From contig NC_044976.1 in assembly GCF_008728515.1 (NCBI RefSeq), forward strand, positions 215,947,467-216,011,466: 64,000 nt of DNA, read 5' to 3'. A program made the position numbers and the translations under genes. The notes under the pieces are model-generated. The model did no database searches. It was not told the origin of the DNA and saw only the letters and a list, made by a program, of their open reading frames with translations. Positions 1 to 11,369 of this stretch are shown here, one piece after another (position 1 is the first letter of the stretch; each line of letters opens with the position of its first letter). The stretch is from Papio anubis (lineage: Eukaryota > Chordata > Mammalia > Primates > Cercopithecidae).

Positions 1-230
1 TAAATAGCCAAGAAAGTGAAGAAAGGTCAAAACGCAAAGTATTCAGGTCTTCCATCTCAGATGAGAAAAACAGAGGTAAAAGTGAGAAACAAAACAAGCA
101 GAGTTGGAAAAACTGAAAAACAGAAACAAAACAAGCAGAGTTGGGAAAACTAATATTGAACTAATATAATCAACATAGCTCATCCATGCATGGGAACAAG
201 GCCATAACCTTCAAGTAGAAAAGTCATTCT

Positions 231-546
231 CTTTTTTTTTTTTTTGAGACAGAGTCTCGCTCTGTTGCCCAGGCTGGAGTGCAGTGGCACGATCTCGGCT
301 CACTGCAGGCTCCGCCTCCTAGGTTCACACCATTCTCCTGCCTCAGCCTCCCAAGTAGCTGGGACTACAGGCACCCGCCACCACGCCTGCCTAATTTTTT
401 TTCTTTTTTCTTTTTTTTTTTTTGTATTTTTAGTAGAGACGGGGTTTCACTGTTAGCCAGGATGGTCTCAATCTCCTGACCTTGTGATCTGCCCGCCTCA
501 GCCTCCCAAAGTGCTGGGATTACAGGCATGAGCCACCGCGCCCGCC
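231..546 (-). mobile_element. AluY, full length
   Basis: Starts with poly-T, ends in ccaccgcgcccgcc. Flanked by target-site duplications agaaaagtcattct (217-230) and agaaaaaatcattct (547-561). The central A-rich linker is expanded to a long T/C tract on this strand. Confidence 0.9.
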
Positions 547-572
547 AGAAAAAATCATTCTAAATATAGTGC

Positions 573-750
573 AATTAGCCGGGCGAGGTGGCGGGCGCCT
601 GTAGTCCCAGCTGCTCGGGAGGCTGAGGCAGGAGAATGGCGTGAACCCAGGAGACGGAGCTTGCAGTGAGCCGAGATCGCGCCACAACACTCCAGCCTGG
701 GCAACAGAGCAAGACTCTGTCTCCAAAAAATATATATATATATATATATA
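573..750 (+). mobile_element. AluY right arm, 5' truncated, with (TA)10 tail
   Basis: Begins at attagccgggcgagg. The poly-A tail has become a (TA)n microsatellite at 731-750. The sequence tatagtgcaatt before and tatagtgcatta after look like the target duplication, so the copy inserted already truncated, next to the AluY at 231-546. Confidence 0.85.
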
Positions 751-928
751 GTGCATTATATCCATCTTTGTAACTATTCTGAAGCCTAACCTAGTGCCAG
801 GAACACGTGAAAGTGTGCTGAATTAACACTTTCGCAAGTAATGATTATAACATACACGCCTACATTCTATGTGTGTTCATCTGACCCAGTAGGCAAAACA
901 AAGCCACTGGAAATACTGAATAGGATGT

Positions 929-1652
929 TGATATGGTTTAGTTCTGTGTCCCCACCCAAATCTCACATCCAATTGTAATCCCTGTGTGTTGAAAGAGGGG
1001 CCTGATTGGGGGTGACTAAATCATGGCGGCGACTGAATCACGGGGGCAGACTTCCCCCATGCTGCTCTCCTGATAGAGTTCTCGCAAGATCTTGTTGTTT
1101 GAAAGCGGGTAGGCCATTCCCCTTCACTCTCTCCTACTCTGCTGTTCTCTCGTAATAAGAGTTCTCACAGATTTTGTTATTTGAAACTGTGTAGGACGTT
1201 TCCCTTCACTCTCTCCTCTCTGTTGTCTTGTATAGTTCTCGCGAGATCTTGTTATTTGAAAGTGTTTGGCACGTCCCCCTTCACTCTCTCCTACTCTGCT
1301 GTTCTCGTGATAGGAGTTCTCACGAGATTTTATTATTTGAAACTGTGTAGGACGTTCCCCTTCACTCTCTCCTGCTCTGTTGTCCTGTAGAGTTCTCGCG
1401 AGATCGTGTTATTTGAAAGTGTTCGGCACGTCCCCCTTCACTCTCTCTTGCTCTGCTGGTCTCATGATAGAGTTCTCGCGAGATCACTTCCCCCTTAAGA
1501 CTTTCCCTTCTCCTTCGCTTCCAGTTTCCTGAGACCTCCCAGCCATGCTTCCTGTACAGCCTGCGGAACTGTGAGTAAATTAAACTTCTTTTCTTCATAA
1601 ATTACCCAGTCTCGGGTAGTTTTTTACAGCAGTATGAGAACAGACTAATACA
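929..1652 (+). mobile_element. Solo MaLR LTR (THE1/MST type) with internal tandem amplification
   Basis: Begins tgatatggttt and ends agactaataca, the typical ends of THE1/MST LTRs. The flanks gatgt and gatat (924-928, 1653-1657) form a 5-bp target duplication with one mismatch. Internal landmarks (gtgtccccacccaaatctca, cctcccagccatgct, aattacccagtctcggg) match the LTR consensus as I know it. The copy is 724 bp, whereas these LTRs are usually about 350-430 bp. The excess is six spaced gttctc...gagat units at 1078, 1161, 1235, 1316, 1392 and 1472. There is no internal retroviral region, so it is a solo LTR. Confidence 0.85.
1078..1490 (+). repeat. Tandem repeat inside the MaLR LTR: about 78-bp units in a 156-bp dimer
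   Basis: Successive gttctc anchors are spaced 83, 74, 81, 76 and 80 bp. Units at 1161 and 1316 share gaaactgtgtaggacg, while units at 1235 and 1392 share a gaaagtgttyggcacg variant. The array therefore shows an alternating A-B-A-B order with a dimer period of 155-157 bp. Confidence 0.85.
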
Positions 1653-1657
1653 GATAT

Positions 1658-3545
1658 CTCATCTAAAACCAGTGACTTGAAACTACTAACTCATGGCATA
1701 CAGTAAATATCAAAAGACTAATTTATTCTCCCACCTATAAGTCACATACAGTATTAACGCCTGGAATCAAAATGTAAAACAATCAGGAGCTTTGGAAATA
1801 AACTGTCACGTGGACTGATGATTCTTCTGTCATTTGGCTGCAGAGGAAACCATTCTGCAGCCAAAAAAAAAAACAAGCCACAAAGAAAAAAGCAGGGATG
1901 AAAAACCACAACACGCTTAGGCTCCTCAAAGCGTTCCAGTTTCTAGTTTCATACCCTTCCCAAATCAGAAGACACACCCCTACCCTCGATTTCTGTGAGA
2001 CACCCTGAATCCTTTTAATATATTCTTCTTTGCTTCAGCTAACACTGGTTTCTATTTCCTGCAAACAAAAAAATTTCATACCAAGCGTAAGTACCAGAGT
2101 GCTTTACCTCCACTGCCTTTATTATATCCAAGAACTTCATTGTCAAAAACATCTATTCCTTTTACAACTCTGATTTCACTTCTTACTCCTCTTCTTAATT
2201 ACCAATTTATTCAATTAATATCTACTGAGCATCTGCTCTAGCACAGTAACAGAAAGATGAATATGTCATGGTCTCTGCACTCAAGCACAGTCTAGTGCAG
2301 TTTTTTCAAACTATGGATCTTGATCGATGAGTAAAATCAATTTAGTGGTCCTGAGAGGAACTTTTTAATATTTGAAATATAAGAAAATTAAAATACTGCA
2401 TCACAAGAAATTAAATATTATTTTCTACAGCTTTTGTTTCAGTTACATGTGTGTTTTTACTGAATAGCAATATAGTATATATATCTCACTGTGGGTCATG
2501 AAGAAATAATTTGAAAAATACCAATAGGTCCCTATTTCCTAATAATGTGAACAAATGCCAAGGAAGCAATCAGTCAAAAGCTGTGCCTTAGAAAATCCTT
2601 TAGTGCTTTAATAAAAAATAATTTCAAGTGGTGTATTCCTAGTTTACGGTGATTTTATAAGTACTTGAAAACAGTTGTTGGTTTGCCTCAAGTAGATTAA
2701 ACATTCCATCTTGTTTATAGTTTTAATTAGCGAAACAAATCCTTTTCTCTTTGCTTTGAACATTACAAAGAAACTTCAAATCAGCATGTCGGAATTCTTA
2801 TAAACTCCTAATTAGCTAAGTACAAATTTATTACATTCCTACCACACTTAAACAATGAATGCTGTCTGGGCTAAAATAAACCCCAATCATCATAAGAGCA
2901 TCTATCAGCTACAAGGCTACAAGCCATGACAAGTTAGCCTAAGAAAAGACCATGAGGCAGAAGACAGCTGTGCTCAAATATTGTTAAAGGCATACAATGA
3001 CTCTAAATTGTTTAGGGTAACTTCTGAAAAAGGTAAGTTAAAGAGAATGTAGGAATACATCAAATAAGCATTGGGCATCTTCTAGGGTTTCTTGTATTAA
3101 GAATCTGATTTTGTTTCAAGGAAAATTAATTCAAGCATGTTTATTTTCTAGTTTAAAGGCTGTCCATCTTTATCAGATAGTGGAAATTATCTGAAATTAG
3201 TGGAAATTAGTGGGGAAAAAAGTGGAAATTAGTCAACAAGAATATTTCCTAAACACCTAGTACATGTAGCTCCAGGTATTATGCAGAACACTACATATAA
3301 TATGGAAAGCCATAAAATACTTCCAAATTATATACATGTTAAATATATTAAAATCCATAGTAAAAACTTAGAACAATTTTAGTGCCAAAAATAATCACAT
3401 CATAAACATGTTTCTGTAGAAAAAAAATCATGTAAAGCACAACAATCTATTTCCATGTGTTTTCAAAAGCATACACGTGCTACCTATCTATTTGTTCTGC
3501 TAGACAGAATTAGGTAACTAAAGGCTAAGAAAAAATATGAAAAAA
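1658..3545. other. AT-rich intronic DNA, no gene
   Basis: I see no coding potential. A stretch near 2200-2320 (tctactgagcatctgctc and following) resembles an old MIR/L2 relic. The rest is unassigned unique intron. Confidence 0.5.
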
Positions 3546-3557
3546 ATTAAAATTGAG

Positions 3558-3674
3558 GGGGCTGAGGCAGAAGAATGGCATGAACCCGGGAGGCAGAGCT
3601 TGCAGTGAGCTGAGATCGCGCCACTGCACTCCAGCCTGGGCAACAGAATGAGACTCCGTCTCAAAAAAAAAAAA
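3558..3674 (+). mobile_element. AluY right-arm fragment
   Basis: Starts at ggggctgaggcag and ends in poly-A. Candidate duplications attaaaattgag and attgaaattgag flank it. Confidence 0.8.
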
Positions 3675-4100
3675 TTGAAATTGAGAAAATGTATTCGCAA
3701 ACTTTTTTTTCTCAGACACAGGAAAAGTACCACTATTAGTTGGTTTTCGCAGCGCCACACACTTCTGGCATACCTGTGTTCACGTATTCATTCTCATTTA
3801 TTCTAAATTAATTGATTGTCTGCCTAATTCTAGAGACATAAAGATGAAGGCACTCACAGTTTAGGAAAGGAACAAACATATAAACCTAAATGTAATTTAA
3901 TTTTCAAAGTGCAACACAGAGTAGGGTACCTAATCCAGTCTAGTGTGGTAGGGACGGCAAGGAAGGCTTCCACAAAAGAGGTGAAATCTAAAACAAAGGG
4001 TAGGAGGTATCCAGGTAAAGGTTTGGTTTCTGAACACCTTTACCTGAGTGGAGATGTGGAAAGCCTAGCATTGTGAGTACAGGTATGGCAAGAAGAATTC
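3675..4100. other. Ancient-repeat-like intronic DNA
   Basis: The phrase ggaaggcttccacaaaag and the following purine-rich text resemble a widespread ancient mammalian repeat whose family I cannot name by eye. No gene seen. Confidence 0.35.
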
Positions 4101-4304
4101 GCCTGCCGGGTACAGCGCCTCCTTCCGCGGAGCCCGCGGAGCCTGCCGGGTTCAGCGCCTCCTCCCGCGGAGCCTGCCGGGTACAGCGCCTCCTCCCGCG
4201 GAGCCTGCCGGGTACAGCGCCTCCTCCTGCGGAGCCTGCGGAGCCTGCCGGGTTCAGCGCCTCCTCCCGCGGAGCCTGCTGGGTATAGTGAATTCTCCCG
4301 CAGA
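4101..4304. repeat. GC-rich minisatellite, six 31-bp units
   Basis: Six copies start at 4101, 4141, 4172, 4203, 4243 and 4274, each beginning gcctgcc/tggg. Copies one and four carry an extra 9-bp gccygcgga after the unit and are followed by a gggtt variant. This implies a higher-order three-unit block that was itself duplicated. The last copy is decayed. Both strands are open through it, which produces spurious frames of 110 and 71 residues. Confidence 0.9.
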
Positions 4305-5510
4305 TGCTGCAGGACCCCATGCCTAGAGGCCTAGAGAACTGTGCTCCACAGTGATGAGTGGTACCCCCATCCTTGGACCTGCGTCTCCCACAACCCCATG
4401 GGGGCCTGGCCTCAAGTCATAGGACCCGTCTGTGCTACCGTGTCCACTGGGAATTGTACACCTGAGCAATGGAAGCAATGGGAATTGTACACAGACCCCA
4501 CCACCCACAAAACTGCATCTCAGACCACCCCATCTTTGGGCGCGTCCCTTGACCCAGAGGCTTGGAGGGCAGGAGAATCATCTTCAGGCCATCTGGTATA
4601 GCTGAAACAAACTCAGCCTGGAGCTGAGAGAAGGGTCAGAACTGGAGAGCTACACAAACACACTAAGGATTTTGGATTTTATGTTGCAAGAAATCCGGGT
4701 TCAGAAAAATCTTTGGTAGCTCACTCTATGAGCTAACAAAAAACAAATTAGTAAATAAGAAATGAGCATTAAGAAACATTTTAGGTCAAAATGAGATACA
4801 TGCTGTACAATTTGCTGGTAAACAAAGCAACAAAATACATTTTGATTGAGTAGAAAAAAGAAACAAAAAAAACGGTAGGGGATAGCAAAATCACATTTAA
4901 GAGTCTGTGGCAGGGATGACATCCAAGTGAGAAATGGGGGGCCCGAACTGTGTAGTAGGCATGGAAAGGAGAATACAAGAAAAACTTGGTAATATAGGAA
5001 GGAAAATGAAATGAACTTGCTGAATGACTGCAATGAGAGCTGAGAAAAGGAAAAAGTCAAGGAGTGGTTCAAGATGAGGCAGGGAGGGACGCGTAGGCAT
5101 GGTAACAATCTGAAGCCCTGAACCGAGAACAGTAGCTAGGAGGGTAGGAGGGGAACAAGAATGAATATCAGGTGGTGATGAATCAGGAGACTAAGATAGA
5201 AATTTAGGCAAGAGGTTATGGTATGATGGTTTCAACTAGGATGATGACAGCAGAGATACAGGGATATATGTATATTTGAGAAACATTCTACTGCTGAAAT
5301 CAACAGGATTGCAATTATCTCCCTAACAGGTCAGAGAGAGGGAGAGAGGATGTCACAAGGACAAAACAGTGGTACCAATTACTGAAATAAGGAAGGTGGG
5401 AGAGAAGCAAATTTAAGAATGAAGATTGAGAATACTGTTTTAAACATGTTGAATTTCCAGCTCCTTTGAGATATCCAAATTGAAATATCAACTAGACAGT
5501 TAAATACAAG
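4305..5510. other. Intronic DNA, partly ancient repeat, no gene
   Basis: Positions 4310-4600 are GC-richer and contain two nearby copies of gggaattgtacac (about 4449 and 4489). From about 4640 the text (aaggattttggattttatg, later aacatgttgaatttcc) follows the order of a common ancient mammalian repeat I cannot name with confidence. Confidence 0.4.
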
Positions 5511-5517
5511 AGTGTGG

Positions 5518-5842
5518 GGCCGGGCGCGGTGGCTTACGCCTATAATCCCAGTACTTTGGGAGGCCAAGGCTGGCAGATCACGAGGTCAGGAGATCGAGAC
5601 CATCCTGGCTAACACAGTGAAACCCCGTCTCTACTAAAAATTTAAAAAATAAAAAAATAAAAATTTGCCAGGTGTTGTGGCAGGCGCCTGTAGACCAGCT
5701 ACTTGGGAGGCTGAAGCAGGAGAATGGCGTGAACCCGGGAGGCATAGTTGGCAGTGAGCCGAGATTGCGGCCACTGCACTCCAGCCTGGGAGACAGAGCA
5801 AGACCCCATCTCAAAAAAAAGGAAAAATAATAAAAATAAAAA
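5518..5842 (+). mobile_element. AluY, full length
   Basis: Head ggccgggcgcggtgg, A-rich tail interspersed with T. Flanked by aagagtgtgg and aagagtgtag. Confidence 0.9.
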
Positions 5843-6200
5843 GAGTGTAGAATTAAAGATCTGTTTAGACTGAAATATAACTTCAAGAATAACAATTATA
5901 TAAGTAACTGCAACTCTGTATGACAATAGAGAAGGCACATGGACCGAAAAGATGGCCCAGAAACAGGCCTAAAATCTAAACTTTAGATGCCAGGACAGGA
6001 TGAGCCTGCAAAGGAAGCTGGAGTCTTTGATTATAAACAAAGCTTTTGAGAAAGTTGGTTATGAAGAGGAGATGGTACAGTAGCCTTAAGAAGTGTAAGG
6101 AAAACAGAGAGGGTGCTCTTTGTTTTCTTTTTGAGGAAAGACAATATAGCATGTTTAAGAGCTGATGGGAATGTGTCCAAAGAGGGAGAAAAAGGTTTAA
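5843..6200. other. Ancient repeat continuation, no gene
   Basis: Continues the sequence interrupted by the AluY at 5518, with no coding signal. Confidence 0.35.
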
Positions 6201-6213
6201 AGATACACAAGAA

Positions 6214-6504
6214 AAGGCCTGGTGCAGGCTCACTCCTGTAGACCCAGCACTTTGGGAGGCCAAGGTGGGCGAATCACTTGAGCTCAGGAGTTCAAGACCA
6301 ACCTAGGGAACATGGCAAAACCACATCTCTACTAAAAATTAAAAAAATTAGCCAGGAGTGGTGGCATGTGCCTGTGATCCCAGCTACTCAGGAGGCTGAG
6401 GTGGGAGGCTCACTTCAGTCCAGGAGGCAGAGGTTGCAGTGAGCCATGACCGCTCCACTGCACTCCAGCCTGGGTGACAGAGACAGACCCTGTCTCCAAA
6501 AAAA
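6214..6504 (+). mobile_element. Old Alu (J/S class)
   Basis: Diverged head ggcctggtgcaggctcac. Duplications agatacacaagaaa and aggtatacaagaaa flank it. Confidence 0.85.
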
Positions 6505-6519
6505 GGTATACAAGAAAGA

Positions 6520-7523
6520 GAGAAAATATTCAATAGCATAAGTTTCCAAGAAGGCCAAAATATACAGGATGCAGGACCCATGTGAAGGGTTTAGCCCCTC
6601 CTCTCCAAGGTGATGTCTACATAAACTTGTGTGTCTGTAGGACAGTGGTTGAGGAAGCAGTCTTGGAGCCACACAGCATCCTCGAAATTCTCAGTTTTCT
6701 GGCTCACCGTGTTAAGATTAGTCTGGACTTATCATTGAATTGTTAGCCACTAAAGTACAACTGGTCCTGTGTAGTCTTTCTTCCCCCCATGGATCTGTTA
6801 ATGCTTATTTATTAGTACTAGCATCTTCCTTTGTTCTCTATGTTAAAGCAAAGAAAGAAGAGGGTTTTGTCATATAATCTGATTTTAACTTGACTTGGGA
6901 AACTTGAAATTGTCATTTAATATAACTTCTTGCTTTAAGAAATAAATTCCTTGTGTTTACAATTAATTGATCACAACCAGCTATGGATTTATTTGTTTCT
7001 TCACCACTCCCACTGCTTCACTTGACAAGAAAAAAAGAAACAAAGAAATTCCTTGAAAATGAGGAATACAAACTGCAGGGATAAAATATAAATCAAACAA
7101 AAGCATCTCAGCTAAAACTCTTTTTTTGTTTTCCAGATGCTACTATCCTTCAAGATGGTAATTAAGAAAAGACAGAAAAATGCCTAAACACCAACTGATG
7201 TTTTGTCAAAATCTGTTTCATCAGACCCAATGGATATGGCAGGAGATAGTATTCTACAAAATAATTCGGATTCTCTTTCAAAAGACTTGAATTGTTTCAG
7301 GAAAAAAAAAACTAATTCACAAATCAGTAATAATGCACTTGTAGGAGTAACTATGAGCCACCATCACTCTGTAAATGAACAAAACATAGCAGCATCTACT
7401 TCTAAAACTGTGCCAGATACACCACTAATAACTCCTCGATGATGCAGGAATCAATGCTGATAACTAACATAAATTAATAAAGGAAGTTCAAAAGTTCAGA
7501 AGAAGTATTAAAGAACACCTATC
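6520..7523. other. AT-rich intronic DNA with one unassigned open frame
   Basis: No recognised repeat. An open frame at 7203-7442 on plus (70-odd Ser/Asn/Lys-rich residues ending TPLITPR) follows an acceptor-like pyrimidine tract ending ttttccag at about 7136. It matches no family I know, and the strand is antisense to SMYD3. It could be a fragment of a retrocopy or chance. Confidence 0.3.
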
Positions 7524-7662
7524 AGGGCTGGGCACGATGGCTCATGCCTATAATCCCAACGCTTTGGGAGGCTGAGGCAGGAACTGCTTGTGCCCAGGAA
7601 TACCAGACTAGCACCAGCCTGGGGAACATAGTGAGACCGTATGTCTACAAAAAAATTAAAAA
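7524..7662 (+). mobile_element. FLAM/AluJ-like left monomer
   Basis: Head gggctgggcacgatggctca through ctacaaaaaaatt, one arm only. Confidence 0.75.
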
Positions 7663-8655
7663 TCATCTGGATTATTAAAAAGATAAAAAATAAAAAACAG
7701 ACGCTGGCAAGGTTGTGGAGAGAAGACTGAAACACTTGTTTTTTGTTTTTCATTTTTTTGAGACAGAGTCTCACTCTGTCGCCCAAGCTGGAGTGCAGTG
7801 GCACAATCTCAGCTCACTGCAACCTTGCCTCCTGGGTTTAGGCAATTCTCATGCCTCTGCCTACTGAGTAGCTGGGATTACAGGCGAGCACCACAACACC
7901 CAGCTAATTTTTGTATTTTTGGTAGAGATGGGTTTTTGCCACGTTAGCCAGGTTGGTCTCAAATACCTGGCCTCCTGTGATCCACCTGCCTTGGCCTCCC
8001 AAAGTGCTGGGATTAGAGGCGTGAGCCACTGCTCCCAGCCACTTATACACTGTTGGTGGGAATGTAAACTAGTTCAACCATTGTGGAAAACAGTGTGGTG
8101 ATTCCTCAAAGACCTAAAAACATAACTACCATTCGACCCAGCAATCCCATTACTTGGTATATGCCCAAGAGAATATAAATCATTCTAACCTAAAGACACA
8201 TGCACGTGTATGTTCACTGCAGCACTATTCACAATAGCAAAGACCTAAATGCCCATCAATAGTAGAATGCATAAAGAAAATGTGGGACATATACACCATG
8301 GAATACTATGCAGACATAAAAAGAACAAAATCATGTCCTCTGCAGGAACATGGATGGAGTTGGAGGCCATCCTTAGCAAACTAACACAGGAACAGAAAAC
8401 CAAATACTGCAGGTTCTTGCTTAAAAGGGGAAAAAATGATGAAAATACATGGACACATAAAGAGGAACAAGAGACACTGGGGCCTCCTTGAGGGTGGAAG
8501 TTGGGAGGAGGGAGAGGATCAGAAAAAATAACTATTGGATACTAGACTTAATATGTGGGTGACAAAATAGTCTATACAACAAACCCACATGACATGAGTT
8601 TACCTATATAAAAAACCTGCACACGTACCCCTGAACCTAAAATAAAAATGTTTTA
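7663..8655 (+). mobile_element. L1 3' end (L1PB/L1MA type), split by an Alu
   Basis: Left piece 7663-7737 (gctggcaaggttgtggagag) and right piece 8041-8655 (tgttggtgggaatgtaaact to cctgaacctaaaataaaa) are contiguous in L1 order. They cover the ORF2 C-terminal region and 3' UTR. An Alu at 7738-8040 interrupts them. The frame is broken and not translatable as an intact protein. Confidence 0.85.
7738..8040 (-). mobile_element. AluS inserted in L1 3' end
   Basis: Poly-T start and gctcccagcc end; inserted between gaaacacttg and acttatacac of the host L1. Confidence 0.85.
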
Positions 8656-8660
8656 AATAA

Positions 8661-8825
8661 AAATTAGCTGGGCATGGTGGCACATGCCTATAGCCCCAGC
8701 TACTCAGGAGGCTGATGGGGGAGGATCACTTGAGCCCGGGAAATCAAGGCTCCAATGAGCCACGATCATGCCACTGCACTCCAGCCTGGGCAACAGAGTG
8801 AGGCCCTGTCTCAAAAATAATAATC
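8661..8825 (+). mobile_element. Old Alu right arm
   Basis: Starts aaattagctgggcatggtgg directly after the L1 tail, suggesting insertion into that A-rich tail. Confidence 0.8.
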
Positions 8826-8848
8826 ATTTTTTTTAAATGAAAAAAAAA

Positions 8849-9150
8849 GGCTGGGCGCAGTGGCTCACGCCTGTAATCCCAGCACTTTGGGAAGCCGAGG
8901 CAGGTGGATCACTTGAGGTCAGGAGTTTGAGATCAGTCTGACCATCATGGCAAAACCTCATCTCTAGCAAAAATACAAAAAAATTAGCCAGGTATGGGGG
9001 CATGTGCCTGTAATCCCAGCTACTTAGGAGGCTGAGGTAGGAGAATCACTTGAACCCAGGAGGTGGAAGTTGGAGTGAGCTGAAATCACATCACTGCACT
9101 CCAGCCTTGGCGAGAGATCCATCTCAAAATAAATAAATAAATAAAATTTA
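8849..9150 (+). mobile_element. AluS, full length
   Basis: Head ggctgggcgcagtggctcac, tail of aaat repeats. Confidence 0.9.
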
Positions 9151-9289
9151 AAAATAAAATAAAGACACTTATCAATAAAACAATGGCAAGTTGCTGTCAC
9201 TCTATTACTTAGGACAGGAGAGACACATCATTTGACAGAATTAGATTTCACATACTTTAGGATGCTACCTGTTTTGCTTGAACTACCCA

Positions 9290-10322
9290 ACATAAATATA
9301 AGGGAAATAATAAAAATATAAGAGCAGAAATAAATGAAATGGAGGCTAGAAAAACAATACAAAAGATCAATGAAACAAAGAGCTGGTTTTTAAAAAAACA
9401 TAAAATTGACAAACCTTTAGCTAGACTAAGAAAAAAAGAGGGAAGACTCAAATAAATAAAATCAGAGATGAAAAAGGAGATATTACAATGGAAATACAAA
9501 GGATCATAATATTATGAACAACTATAGGTCAACAAGCTCAATAACCTACAAAAAAGAGATAAATTCCTAGCACATACAATCCAAGATAAAAGTCTCCCCC
9601 TCAAAGCAAAGCCCAGGACCTGACAGCTTCACTGCTGAACTCTAAAAAACAATTAAAGAACTAGTACTAATTATTGTCGAACTAGTCCAAAAAATGGAAG
9701 AGGAAGGAATACTTCCAAACTCATTCAACAAAGCCAGCATCACTCTGATAGCAAAACCAGACAGACACAACAAAAAGAAGAAAATTACAGACCAATATCC
9801 CTGAATAACATAGAGGCAAAAATCCTCAACAGAATATTTGTAAACCAAATTCAACAGTGCATCAAAAAGATCATTCACCAGTACTTGCAGAGAATAAGGT
9901 GGGCAGATCGCTTGAGTTCACGACCAGCCTGGGCAACATGGTGAAACCCCGTCTCTACTAAAATTACAAAAATTAGGCGGGCGTGGTGGCACATGCCTGT
10001 GGTCCCAACTACTCAGCAGGCTGGGTTGGGAGGATCACTTCAGCCCAGGAGGTGGAAGCTGCAGTGAGCCATGATTCCACCACTGCACTCCAGCCTGGGC
10101 AACAGAGCAAGACTCTGTCTAAAAAAAAAGAAAAAGAAGAAAAAAAGAAAAAAGATCATTCACCATGATGGAGTAGGATTCATCTCAGGGATGCAAAGAT
10201 GATTTAACATAAGTAAATCAATAAACATGATACATCACATTAACAGAATGAAACACAAAAAATATATGATAATTTCTACAGATGCAGAAAAAGGCATTTG
10301 ACAAAATTCAATATGCCTTTTT
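9290..10322 (+). mobile_element. L1 ORF2 fragment, split by an Alu
   Basis: Recognisable ORF2 text runs from caatgaaacaaagagctggt through gacaaaattcaa. It covers the region between endonuclease and early reverse transcriptase. It is full of stops and 5'/3' truncated, so non-functional. It lies downstream of the L1 3' end at 7663-8655, so the two are separate insertions or a rearrangement. Confidence 0.8.
9881..10149 (+). mobile_element. 5'-truncated Alu inside L1 ORF2
   Basis: Flanked by a clean duplication aaaagatcattcacca on both sides (ending 9880 and 10165). It starts within the left arm, so it inserted truncated. Confidence 0.85.
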
Positions 10323-10336
10323 AAAAAAATTTACAG

Positions 10337-10637
10337 TTCAGACGCGGTGGCTCACGTCTGTAATCCCAGCACTTTGGGAGGTTGAGGCGGGCAAATCACT
10401 TGGGCCCAGGAGTTCAAGACCAGCCTGGGCAACATGGTGAAACCCCATCTCTACAAAATATACAAAAATTAGCCAGGCATGGTGGCACATGCCTGTAATC
10501 CCAGCTACTCGAGAGGCTGAGGCAAGAGAATCACTTGAACCCAGGAGACAGAGGTTGCAGTGAGGCAAGATCACACCACTACACTCCAGCCTGGGTGACA
10601 GAGTAAGACTCTGTCTCCAAAAAAAGGAAAAAAATTA
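10337..10637 (+). mobile_element. AluS
   Basis: Head ttcagacgcggtggctcacg, ends ctccaaaaaaaggaaaaaaa. Confidence 0.85.
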
Positions 10638-10669
10638 ATGACAATAATAATAATTTTTAAAAATTAACA

Positions 10670-10895
10670 GGGCTGGGTGTGGTGGCCATGTCTGTAATTC
10701 AACATTTTGGGAGGCTGAGGTGGAAGGGTTGCTTGGGGTCAGGAGTTTGAGACCAGACTGGACAACAAAGCAAGACATTACCTCTGGAAAAACTTTAAAA
10801 ATTAGCCGGGCATGGTGGTACATGCTGGGAGTCTTAGCCACTTGGGAGGCTAAGGCAGAAGGATCACCTAAGTCGAGGAGTTGGAGGCTGCAGCC
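10670..10895 (+). mobile_element. AluJ, 3' truncated
   Basis: Head gggctgggtgtggtggccat; stops at ggaggctgcagcctgg without a tail. Confidence 0.75.
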
Positions 10896-11369
10896 TGGCC
10901 AGCAAGGCTGTCCCTTCAGTCATTAAGCCTCTGTACATGGTAGGATTTTCACACTAACCCCAGGCTACTGCCTACCCACTGGCCCATTCAGTACCTCCAC
11001 ATTCCATCACTAGAGCAAAAGAGAACTTCTGGATCCCCAGCATGACACGCACATGTCATGAAGAACTAAGAGTTGCCATATTTGGCCAATCTCCTTGGCC
11101 ACTCCCTGGAGAGGCCTCTCTACTGTTAGCAACCTGCTTTCCATGATTACTCATCTATCTAACACACCTCCCAAACAGGGGAGGTCTCACCAACTACTTC
11201 TTCAATCTAGGTCTTCTTCCATTCCACAATTTGCCTTGGCCGAAAAAGGCCCAAAATTATTATAAATCTTACTACCTAGTAGTAAGGCATGGTGTTAATA
11301 TGTCAACCGAAGCTAAAGCGATTTTTTAAATGGCTGAAACCAGGCTGAGAAGGCAAAGTACAACATAAG
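10896..11369. other. Intronic DNA, nothing recognised
   Basis: No gene or family I recognise. A near-palindromic ggccgaaaaaggcc lies at about 11239-11252. Confidence 0.4.

Noticed and set aside
1078..1490. Regularly spaced repeats resembling a CRISPR array
   Set aside because: Lies inside a primate LTR, units are contiguous and imperfect, no unique spacers; eukaryotic context.
3988..4320. 110-residue minus frame with repeated EALNPAGSAGSA
   Set aside because: Product of the 31-bp minisatellite, no independent coding evidence.
7663..10322. Possible intact L1 retrotransposon
   Set aside because: The ORF2 piece lies downstream of the 3' end piece, both are truncated and stop-ridden.
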